Position numbers and translations under genes: made by a program
Notes under the pieces: model-generated
Seen by the model: only the letters and a program-made list of their open reading frames with translations
The model's database searches: none
What the model was told of the DNA's origin: nothing
Shown here: positions 10,863 to 17,827 of the stretch, in pieces
Position numbering within the stretch: position 1 is the stretch's first letter
Layout: every line of letters starts with the position of its first letter
Source: Gilvimarinus gilvus
GTDB lineage: Bacteria; Pseudomonadota; Gammaproteobacteria; Pseudomonadales; Cellvibrionaceae
Reading direction: 5' to 3'
DNA: 64,000 nucleotides
NCBI RefSeq assembly: GCF_030518155.1
Contig: NZ_JAULRU010000823.1
Coordinates: 124,001-188,000, forward strand

Positions 10863-11993
10863 ATGCCTAACTCCAACACGCCCGCCACTCGCTTAGCCAC
10901 CCGCCTCGGTTTTTTAGTGGCGGGGTTTGGTATTGCCTGCTGGGCGCCGATGGTGCCTTTTATTAAAAGTAATTTAGGCATTAGCGAAGCCATTCTGGGT
11001 GTGCTGCTTTTGTGTATCGGTTTTGGCTCTCTGGTTGCCATGGTGCTAACCGGTATTATTGCGGCGCGTATTGGCAGCCGGCCGGTGATTCTGATCAGTG
11101 GTTTTGCCCTCGCATTAATTTTACCGCTGTTACCTTACGCCACCAGCATTGAAGTGCTCGGTGTATTTTTATTCGCCTTCGGCGCCGCCATGGGCTCACT
11201 GGATGTTGCCATTAACCTGCACGCGATTGAGGTAGAGCAGGCATCGGACAAACCTCTTATGTCAGGCTTTCACGCCATGTTCAGTTTGGGTGCGTTTATC
11301 GGTGCGGGCTTTATTACCTTGCTGCTGTCATTGCAATTGAATTTATTAACCGCATGCCTGGCAGGCGCCGTGATCATGATTGGGGCGATGGCCTGTTCCG
11401 CCCCCAAATTACTGCGCGACCGCCCACCCGCAGGCGATGCAACACTGGCCATGCCGCGCGGTAAAATTTGGCTTATTGCCGCGCTTACCGCCATCGCCTT
11501 TCTAGCCGAGGGCGGCATTCTCGACTGGAGCGCACTGCTTATTGTGGCAACGGAAAAAGTGCAGGCAAGCCACGGCGGTTTGGGTTATATGCTGTTTGCC
11601 ATGGCCATGGTTGCGGGCCGCCTTAACGGTGACCGACTCGCCACCCGCTTTGGCGATTACCGTTTACTCGTCAGCAGCGGGTGCCTCTCGGTTGCGGGCT
11701 TTGTGGTTTTACTGGCCATCGACCAAACAAGCATTTCGCTCGCAGGCTTTACGCTAATCGGCCTGGGGCTCGCCAACATTGTTCCCGTACTATTCCGCCG
11801 CGCCGGCCAACAAAAAGACATGCCCCCCGCACTCGCCATCGCCGCCGTTACCACCGCCGGCTACGCCGGCATCCTCATCGGCCCGGCACTGATTGGTTTT
11901 GTCGCTGAATGGGTCGGCCTTACTACGTCTTTCTGGTGTTTGGCAGCACTGTTGGTGTTGGTGGTGGTAAACGCGAAAGGGAGTTGCCGGTGA
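10863..11993 (+). CDS. MFS transporter, YbjJ-like
   Basis: Inner-membrane permease of the major facilitator superfamily, 376 residues with about 12 hydrophobic segments spread over the whole length. The first loop has the GxxxARIGSR version of the MFS loop 2-3 motif (residues about 60-72), and the segment GSLDVAINLHAIEVEQ followed by MSGFHAMFSLGA resembles the YbjJ branch. The substrate is unknown; relatives are assigned as sugar or drug exporters without firm proof. It lies 49 bp after the LysR gene on the same strand and may be part of the same unit. It is the last gene before the A/T-rich island at 12 kb. Confidence 0.85.
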   Translation: MPNSNTPATRLATRLGFLVAGFGIACWAPMVPFIKSNLGISEAILGVLLLCIGFGSLVAMVLTGIIAARIGSRPVILISGFALALILPLLPYATSIEVLGVFLFAFGAAMGSLDVAINLHAIEVEQASDKPLMSGFHAMFSLGAFIGAGFITLLLSLQLNLLTACLAGAVIMIGAMACSAPKLLRDRPPAGDATLAMPRGKIWLIAALTAIAFLAEGGILDWSALLIVATEKVQASHGGLGYMLFAMAMVAGRLNGDRLATRFGDYRLLVSSGCLSVAGFVVLLAIDQTSISLAGFTLIGLGLANIVPVLFRRAGQQKDMPPALAIAAVTTAGYAGILIGPALIGFVAEWVGLTTSFWCLAALLVLVVVNAKGSCR

Positions 11994-12043
11994 ATCTAGC
12001 ACCTAAAACCAACTGAATCTCATCCAATGCCCTTACTTATTAT

Positions 12044-14018
12044 TCAGAGAGGCTGAGCACCACAGGATAACAAGTAATTATAAGTCCCATCATAAAATTC
12101 AGGAGCTCTGGTTTCATCTGTACTATCCCCTTCGGGCACGTAAATAATCATCCCTTGCCTCGCCCTAGTTAGAAGTACCCGATAGGTATTTGTAAGATAT
12201 CGCTGGCTATCTGCATTTTTTCGCCTCTACCACTTACTGCCCTTAAATTGCCAATACTCAAAGCGATCACCAGTGAACCTATAGTCAGCATCCCAAGCGA
12301 CTAAGCACCAATCAAGCTCCAAGCCTTGAACTTGAAACTCAGTAGCCACTTCTTCGAGACAATTCGAAGACCTAACGTCCTCAAAACAATTAAGAAACCA
12401 GTTTCTTGGATCAATCTCGTTTTTTACAAAAATACCTTTTGACCTCAGCCGGTGGGCACCAGAAGATGCGATCACTCCTGCCGATTCAATGCCACGCTGG
12501 CGCCCCCTAATCCATCGTTTTGCATCCTCAAGACTCCGAGTAACACGAATAAGGTATAAACTTTCGAGACTACTGATCTCTACTTTGGTCGATCGATCGT
12601 CCCCATTGATTAGGTGATGAACCGCATTGGATAGATATTCCGCCCTGAAGGAGCGTATAGATGTTGCCAAATGTAACTCTTCCATTGATTGAGCTTTAGA
12701 AAAAGACGACTCACTCAGTCCATCTGTAACATAGGCCCCCTCAAAAAGCTTATTTGAATAATAAATATCCCAATGACTAAACCTATTACTGAGAGCTTCA
12801 ATCCAACCAAATAGGCCCACCTCACCAGTGTTTATTTCCTGACCACCACCAACAAGCGCAACAATTACGGACCACTGTTTATGACGATCCATATATTCAA
12901 CTAAAAGCTCTGGCTCCGACATTAAAAATTCTGGCTTTCCACGCTTTTTTTGCATAAACGCACTGGTTTGATCCACGTTCCAGGCCCGTTGTGCTTCATC
13001 AAAAATGGCAACTTGTTCTGGGGGAGTACTGCCATCAAGGTGAGCATCTCGAAACCGATGTATATTTTGTATCATTTGTTCGGTTTTTCGGCGCGCGTCC
13101 TTGAGTGGAATATCAATATTCTTTTTTTGATCTCGAGCTAACGCTTCTTGAAGAACAGAGACTAAAGGTCCGTTTCCGCTAAGAAATACTGAGTAAAGTG
13201 AGTCATCTGGAGTGGAGTGCTCGCTAGCGACATTCAGACCAACTAATGTTTTTCCTGCACCTGGAACGCCCGTCACGAAACAGATAGACTTCCTCTTCCT
13301 CTCTTTACTGTATCGAATGATTTCGTTTATTTTTGTGCTCGTAGTGACGATACAAGGTTTATCGGCTTCACTTCGAGTTATGTCAGCTACACTATGAGAG
13401 CCGTATAGCGCTTGTGCAGCCTCTATGATTGTAGGCGTAGGAAGATAGCCAGATGACAACCACCCATTTACATCAAAACACTGAGCATTAGTTTCTTTAA
13501 TAACGCTGCTAATCGTACGAACTAATTGTGACGGCGCTATTCTTATCACTCTAGCAACATTATCGAATGTCCAAAAATAGCTTATCATTTATTTCTTCTG
13601 AATGTGTTGCCAAAAGCATTGGCACAATAAGCTTGTCATGACTTCCTTTGTGAAAGTTTTTTAAGTCCAAAGCGTAACCATGACTTTGACGAACATCCTC
13701 AGCAAAAAAAGATTTGGCCCCAACCTTAAACTCAACAACAAATATTAGCCCCTTAATAATTATCACAACGTCAGCTCGCCTACCTATTCTTGGAATATAA
13801 AATTCAAGGAAAATGTAAGCACCTTCCGTGTCTACCCCCTTCAAAGCACCTTTTAAAATTTCAATTTCTGATATCCATGCTTGAGTAGCAACATTCCGGA
13901 GATTTTGCGTGTGAACCGCAGTTAGTTTTCCAACAATAGAATCCGTACTTTCATCTAAGAATGAACCCAAAGGACTTGAATACATCGCCGGATTAATCAT
14001 GGGCAACACCAATGTCAA
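12044..14018 (-). pseudogene. Broken nuclease-helicase (PD-(D/E)XK + DUF2075)
   Basis: Three collinear pieces of one gene. Piece 1 (13560-14018, 152 codons) ends early; it has the pattern RADVVIII...VVEFKVG (Asp83, Glu96, Lys98), which fits a PD-(D/E)XK nuclease core. Piece 2 (12227-13588) continues in another frame with Walker A GVPGAGKT, Walker B FDEAQ and GGGQEIN, as in DUF2075 helicase-like ATPases. It stops at a TAG (12227-12229) after SKW. The same frame then reads on for 60 codons to 12044 with TNTYRVLLTRARQG and IYVPEGD, the normal C-terminus of this family. So there is one frameshift near 13565-13575 and one nonsense codon, probably from CAG. The first codons overlap the XRE gene. 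A role in phage defence is inferred from the architecture, not shown. Confidence 0.85.
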
Positions 14019-14220
14019 TCAGTTCTGAAGCTTTTACATTGAGGGCTTGAGCGATTTTGAATAAATTGATTATGCTGACATTACGCTTGCCACGCTCGAC
14101 ACCACTGATATAGGTCCGATCTAAATCAGCAAGGGAGGCTAAGCTCTCTTGAGACAAGTTTCTTCTTAGACGAATAGCTTTGAGGTTCTGGCCAATAGCA
14201 ACAAGTAAGTGATCTGACAT
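13993..14220 (-). CDS. XRE family HTH regulator
   Basis: Small DNA-binding protein of 75 residues consisting of one helix-turn-helix domain: IGQNLKAIRLRRNLSQESLA, then the recognition region DRTYISGVERGKRN and a conserved IINLFKIAQALNV. The start at 14220 is chosen because AAGGAG stands 7 bp before that ATG; an ATG 10 codons upstream includes the RBS in the coding frame. The stop overlaps the start of the nuclease-helicase gene, so both form one unit. XRE proteins of this size serve as controllers of restriction-modification or defence genes, which fits the neighbours, but here the partner is broken. Confidence 0.85.
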   Translation of the reverse strand: MSDHLLVAIGQNLKAIRLRRNLSQESLASLADLDRTYISGVERGKRNVSIINLFKIAQALNVKASELIDIGVAHD

Positions 14221-14287
14221 AAGTATCTCCTTATGTATCAGATCATCCAATCATGTAGACAATGAGCCTACGGACTATAAGTCACAC

Positions 14288-14563
14288 TTGCTTCGTGAGA
14301 AATTTTTCTGGCATATGCACAACTGCCCACTGTTTGTACTGCCGAAATCGAGAACTGAGTTTTGGCTAGACAAACTTACCACCAATACCCAAAGAGACGA
14401 AAAGGCATGCGAGGAGCTGACAGCCAATGGCTGGGGTGTACTCTGTGTATGGGAGTGCGCCATAAGAGGCCGCTTAAGGCTGCCTGAGGATACGCTTATG
14501 GTTCTTGTAACGGATTGGCTGGAGGAGGGGTATGCAAACACAGACATTACCGGCAATTACTAA
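14288..14563 (+). pseudogene. 3' fragment of a very short patch repair (Vsr) endonuclease
   Basis: The last 86 or so codons match the C-terminal half of Vsr, the nickase that repairs T:G mismatches left by deaminated 5-methylcytosine. Visible are FFWHMHNCPLF, PKSRTEFWLDKL, NTQRDEKA, GWGVLCVWECAIRGR. Similarity starts abruptly at FFWH; the upstream frame (DYKSHLLREK) does not resemble the family, and the N-terminal half with the catalytic Asp is gone. No cytosine methyltransferase lies in the window. I read it as a leftover of a Dcm/Vsr-type module cut by the insertion of, or recombination with, the XRE/nuclease-helicase unit that lies on the opposite strand just to its left. Confidence 0.8.
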
Positions 14564-14962
14564 AAGGCTATCGGAAGACTATCTATTTATTTAGCGGCAC
14601 CAAGTCCGGCCTGCGGCATTTTCGATAACAACACGCCCAATGGCCTCGAGGCCCCATCGCCCGTATACCGTTCCCCGTGCACCGCTCCCTCCCTCTTCAA
14701 AAAACCAACTTCAGCACCCTCTACTTAACCGATTTACCAGGCGGCGTGCGCACCAGTCAGGGGTTGGTATAGGCAAAACCGAAGCTGGGCAAAAGATGGG
14801 CTCGGCCATGAGCCACCCGTCCCACTGGACAATTCTGGGACAGCTGGACAATTCTGGGACAGCCACACTTTTTCCAAAAAGCGCTTGAGCCTGTACCAGC
14901 GTCTGGCGGCCTGGATCAATCATGGTGATAAGACAACGGGCGAGGCCTACTCCGCTAGCGAA
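14564..14962. other. Non-coding stretch with decayed sequence
   Basis: I see no convincing gene here. Short open frames on both strands have no recognisable similarity. The stretch contains a perfect 19-bp tandem duplication at 14825-14862. From about 14881 one plus-strand frame reads SLYQRLAAWINHGDKTTGEA and ends at the TAA near 14973, which may be the tail of a lost gene. Confidence 0.4.
14825..14862. repeat. Perfect tandem duplication of a 19-bp unit
   Basis: The unit CTGGACAATTCTGGGACAG occurs twice without a gap (14825-14843 and 14844-14862). It lies in the non-coding part of the defence island, upstream of the toxin-antitoxin promoter. Its role is unknown. Confidence 0.85.
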
Positions 14963-15004
14963 TTGATGCGTTAACGCTTTGACGCTATAATGTTATAGCG
15001 TCAA
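14963..15004 (+). promoter_or_regulatory. Promoter and palindromic operator of the toxin-antitoxin pair
   Basis: TTGATG (14963-14968) and TATAAT (14986-14991) stand 17 bp apart, a near-consensus sigma-70 promoter. The -10 box lies inside a perfect inverted repeat with 12-bp arms, TTGACGCTATAA (14979-14990) and TTATAGCGTCAA (14993-15004), spaced by TG. This is the layout expected when a ribbon-helix-helix antitoxin represses its own operon. The antitoxin ATG follows at 15022 with GGGAGA 7 bp before it. Confidence 0.8.
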
Positions 15005-15021
15005 CTTGATGGGAGAATTTC

Positions 15022-15255
15022 ATGGGCGAGACCTCGAAGCGCTCTACGGTTTATTTTGACCCCCAGATACACGCTGCGTTGCGGCTGAAGGCGGCACATA
15101 CGCATCGCTCGTTGTCAGATATCGTCAATGAGGCGGTTCGTGCGGCATTGGCTGAGGATCAGGAAGATCTGGTGGCGTTTGAGGAACGGGTTTCTGAGCC
15201 AACCATAAGCTATGAGGCTTTGCTGGACGATTTGAAGGCTCATGGCAAACTATAA
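15022..15255 (+). CDS. Ribbon-helix-helix antitoxin
   Basis: Antitoxin of a type II module, 77 residues. The N-terminal part (STVYFDPQIHAALRLKAA, then SLSDIVNEAVRAAL, residues 7-41) is a ribbon-helix-helix DNA-binding domain of the CopG type. The acidic C-terminus (EDQEDLVAFEERVSEPTISYEALLDD in two parts) would wrap around the toxin. It overlaps the toxin gene by 14 bp, so translation is coupled. A strong palindrome covers its promoter and is the likely autoregulatory site. The gene appears intact although the toxin is truncated. Confidence 0.87.
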   Translation: MGETSKRSTVYFDPQIHAALRLKAAHTHRSLSDIVNEAVRAALAEDQEDLVAFEERVSEPTISYEALLDDLKAHGKL

Positions 15256-15481
15256 GCTTGTATTCAAGAAATCTGTTTCTAAAGATCTTCGTCCAATCCC
15301 AAATAAAGATGTTGCACGCATTGTTCAGCGCATGGAGAAGCTGCGGGAGGATCCCCGTCCAGTCGACAGTGAAAAGCTTTCGGGGCAAGAGCGATACCGA
15401 ATCCGGCAGGGTGTGTACAGAATCATATATGAAGTGGCGGATGAGCTTCTTGTCGTAACGGTTGTGAAAGTTGGCCACTGA
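15242..15481 (+). CDS. RelE/ParE-type toxin, C-terminally truncated
   Basis: The 79-residue product matches RelE-family toxins, which in active form cut mRNA on the ribosome (RelE) or poison gyrase (ParE). Visible are YKLVFKKSVSKDLRPIP, then RIVQRMEKL, RIRQGVYRIIYEV and a final VVTVVKVGH. Family members normally continue with an Arg and a few more residues ending near a Tyr. Here a TGA follows GH, and the frame reads on as KHVCQRG to a TAG at 15503-15505. The TGA fits a CGA-to-TGA change, and the usual Tyr is Cys. Loss of these C-terminal residues suggests a weak or dead toxin. It follows the antitoxin with a 14-bp overlap. Confidence 0.8.
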   Translation: MANYKLVFKKSVSKDLRPIPNKDVARIVQRMEKLREDPRPVDSEKLSGQERYRIRQGVYRIIYEVADELLVVTVVKVGH

Positions 15482-15666
15482 AAGCATGTCTGCCAGCGCG
15501 GGTAGAGGGATCAGTACTCCTATCACGCTTGCCGATATTCGGCGGGTGGAGCAGTGGCCGCTGGAATACATCAGCCTGCTAGCCATTTTATGAACATGTT
15601 GGGCATAAAACGCCAGCAAACCCATACATTCTTTTTTTACATTACTTTTGCAAATTAATAGCACCA

Positions 15667-16746
15667 TTAGCTGTGCGCCATTAACAAACTACACAGGGGC
15701 GTATTGATATAGTAGTTAGCGCGGCCAATTTTTTGCTTTTCCAAAAAATCATGTTCTACCAATTTCTCAAGATACTTGGTCGCCGTGATACGCGAGACGG
15801 ACAAGTCCTCCATAACGAACTCAATCTTGGTGTAGGGGTGGTTAAACATATTGTTTAACAACTCCTGACGGTAGATTTTAGGCAGCTCCTCGCGCAGACG
15901 GTGCTTATAGGCCTTCATCAATTTTTTTATTTCCTTAATCAACGCAATGGTATTTTGGGCTGTGTTGGAAACCCCCTCAAGCATGTACAGCAACCAGGGC
16001 CCCCAATCACCTGTCACTCGCACCGTCTGGAGGTGTTGATAATAATCGGCTTTGTTGCGGATAAGAAAACGGCTCAAGTACAGAACAGGCAGGTTAAGCA
16101 GGTCTTTTGCCACCAAGTAAAGCATATTCAGAATACGGCCGGTACGACCGTTTCCGTCGTAGAAGGGGTGAATGCTTTCAAACTGATGATGAATAATCGC
16201 CATCTTAACCAGAGGGTCAGCATCACAGAGAGCCTCGTCGTTGATATACGCCACCAGATTGTCCATTAGCTGAGCAATAGCTTCGGCATGCTGTGGTGGT
16301 GTGTAGACGACTTCACCGGTTCTGGAGCTTTTAAGTTCGGTACCCGGCAAACGACGAAAGCCCGCGTTGTTTTTTTCAAGAGTTTGCTGGATGGCTAGAA
16401 TATCTGACAGCCGAATCAGCTTTTGATGGCGCACAACCTGAAACCCTTGCTTGAGAGCAACAGCGTAGTCTTGCACCTCTTTGGCGGCTGGGTTGGGCAG
16501 GTTTTCCTCAAACAGACTTGCCTTGTAAAGCTCGTCGTGGGTGGTGACGATGTTCTCGATCTCGGAGCTGTCCTTCGCTTCTTGCAGGCTCAATGTATTG
16601 ATCAGAATGGCTTCGTTGGGAATGGTGGCCGCTACGCCTTTTAGCTCCGCCAAAAAACGATGCGCTTCAGCCGCTTTTTTCAGAACTGCCCGGGTCTCCA
16701 ATTCAGTGATATTGGGCAGAGGGAGTACAGGGGGCTGAATCTCCAT
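15667..16746 (-). CDS. Fic family protein with C-terminal winged helix
   Basis: Probable AMP-transferase that modifies hydroxyl side chains of a target protein; target unknown. With the ATG at 16746 the protein has 359 residues: an N-terminal Fic_N part with the inhibitory helix motif SSEIEN (residues 60-65, the S/TxxxE-G/N pattern), the catalytic HPFYDGNGRTGR (residues 193-204), and a C-terminal winged helix (about 300-345) with a segment typical of DNA-binding regulators. All catalytic residues are present. A GTG 20 codons upstream is possible but lies inside a palindrome, so I prefer the ATG. The inhibitory glutamate means activity is controlled internally. The gene lies next to the toxin-antitoxin pair, facing it. 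Confidence 0.88.
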   Translation of the reverse strand: MEIQPPVLPLPNITELETRAVLKKAAEAHRFLAELKGVAATIPNEAILINTLSLQEAKDSSEIENIVTTHDELYKASLFEENLPNPAAKEVQDYAVALKQGFQVVRHQKLIRLSDILAIQQTLEKNNAGFRRLPGTELKSSRTGEVVYTPPQHAEAIAQLMDNLVAYINDEALCDADPLVKMAIIHHQFESIHPFYDGNGRTGRILNMLYLVAKDLLNLPVLYLSRFLIRNKADYYQHLQTVRVTGDWGPWLLYMLEGVSNTAQNTIALIKEIKKLMKAYKHRLREELPKIYRQELLNNMFNHPYTKIEFVMEDLSVSRITATKYLEKLVEHDFLEKQKIGRANYYINTPLCSLLMAHS

Positions 16747-16786
16747 AGGTGATGCCTGCGGTTTTGGCTCGAACGACGGCGCAAAT

Positions 16787-16819
16787 ATATGTATAGATTT
16801 TCGCACATTCTATACATAT
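16787..16819. promoter_or_regulatory. Palindromic operator-like site upstream of the Fic gene
   Basis: ATATGTATAG (16787-16796) and CTATACATAT (16810-16819) are perfect inverted repeats of 10 bp separated by 13 bp. More TATAC half sites lie at about 16850 and 16870. The Fic protein has a C-terminal winged helix, so autorepression here is plausible but unproven. Confidence 0.55.
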
Positions 16820-16883
16820 TGTGTGGAAATGTATATTTTTCTTAGCTTCCTATACTCGTTGAGCCGGGTATCTATACAACCGG

Positions 16884-17309
16884 CTAAAACACCACCTTCA
16901 ATAACCTTAAATCAAAAATCAGCACGGCATTGGGCCCAATTTTATTACCCACACCCTTTTTACCCCAGGCCAGTTCAGGCGGTACGACGAACTCGTAGCG
17001 GGCGCCCTCGTGCATCAGCTGCAGGCCCTCGCGAATGCCGGGTATGGCCTCTTTCATGGTGAATTCGTCGGGCATGCCTTCTTTGTAGGTATCGCCGATG
17101 ATTTTGCCACCGATCAGTTGAATGCGTTGATTCACCTCGACGGTGTCAGTTTCGGTAGGGGTCATGCCGTCGCCTGCTTCCAGCATGCGGTAGAGCAGGC
17201 CCGTGGTGGTTTCCTGCACGCCGTCTTTCTGGCGGTATTTGTCGATATAGCTTTCGCTGGCGGCGCGGTTTTGTCCGGAGGAGCCTTTGTTGAGTTTTTT
17301 CGATGCCAT
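16884..17309 (-). CDS. FKBP-type peptidyl-prolyl cis-trans isomerase
   Basis: Catalyses proline isomerisation during folding. The 141-residue protein has no signal peptide (MASKKLNKGSSGQNRAASE), so it is probably cytosolic. The FKBP domain spans about residues 40-141, with the usual GLLYRMLEAGDG entry, a variant flap, GIREGLQLMHEGARYEFVVP and ELAWGKKGVG, ending in LIFDLRLLKV. The active-site aromatic set is partly different from FkpA and Mip (DTYKEGMPDEF rather than DSSYxRGEPxxF), which places it in a separate branch. It stands alone between the Fic and DUF488 genes, all on the minus strand. Confidence 0.9.
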   Translation of the reverse strand: MASKKLNKGSSGQNRAASESYIDKYRQKDGVQETTTGLLYRMLEAGDGMTPTETDTVEVNQRIQLIGGKIIGDTYKEGMPDEFTMKEAIPGIREGLQLMHEGARYEFVVPPELAWGKKGVGNKIGPNAVLIFDLRLLKVVF

Positions 17310-17352
17310 GGTTCTGTACGTGGTAAATCGGTTAGTTTACCACGAAGCGCGG

Positions 17353-17766
17353 CTAAGACCGGAAGCACACCGGCGAGGCAGGGTCGTCCCGATCGCCATT
17401 ATCCTCGGCGTGAAGGGCATCCAGTATCGCGCGCCGCAATATGGGCAAATGCGAGTTTTCAGGTTCTTTGCTGGCCGTCAGTAGCGTGAGGCTGCCCTGC
17501 CTTGCAGCTCGCATTAAAGGAACCAAGCATTCCGGGCTTTGATCCAGCTGATGACGGTAGGCGTGACCAAAAGCCGCCTCTGTCAATTCATTTCTGTGCC
17601 AGCACTGACGAATTCCGGTGGAGGGAGCAGCGTCGCGGCACCATTCCGCTAGCGCGAGCTCGTCTTTGCGTTTACCGCGAGGCCAGAGGCGATCAGCCAG
17701 TATGCGCGTGCCGTCGGCTGGCGCTGCATCTTGGTAAATTCGTTGCAAACGGATGTCGTAAGCCAT
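17353..17766 (-). CDS. DUF488 family protein
   Basis: Function not established. The 137-residue protein has the DUF488 signature IRLQRIYQDAAPADGTRILA, then DRLWPRGKRKDE near residue 28, WCRDAAPS, and a LTLLTASKEPENSHLPIL segment. Members of this family are widespread small cytosolic proteins, and their fold is compared to a minimal nucleotide- or nucleic-acid-binding domain, but no reaction is proven. It begins 61 bp before the symporter gene stop and ends 43 bp before the FKBP start. No operon can be claimed. Confidence 0.85.
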   Translation of the reverse strand: MAYDIRLQRIYQDAAPADGTRILADRLWPRGKRKDELALAEWCRDAAPSTGIRQCWHRNELTEAAFGHAYRHQLDQSPECLVPLMRAARQGSLTLLTASKEPENSHLPILRRAILDALHAEDNGDRDDPASPVCFRS

Positions 17767-17827
17767 GGCTTGAGTTTAGCAAAGACGCGCTGGGGTATGA
17801 CATACCCGCACCTGATTAGGCGAAGCG

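Noticed and set aside
14640-14923. Open frames of 60-80 codons on both strands in the island
   Set aside because: Odd composition, no RBS, no similarity, and they run through the 19-bp tandem duplication.
15125-15667. 180-codon open frame on the minus strand over the toxin-antitoxin genes
   Set aside because: It is the antisense shadow of the antitoxin and toxin genes, which have clear family similarity, a promoter and coupled starts. The shadow has no recognisable similarity.
16747-16806. GTG start of the Fic protein
   Set aside because: The GTG lies inside the palindromic site and adds 20 residues without similarity; the ATG at 16746 is more likely.
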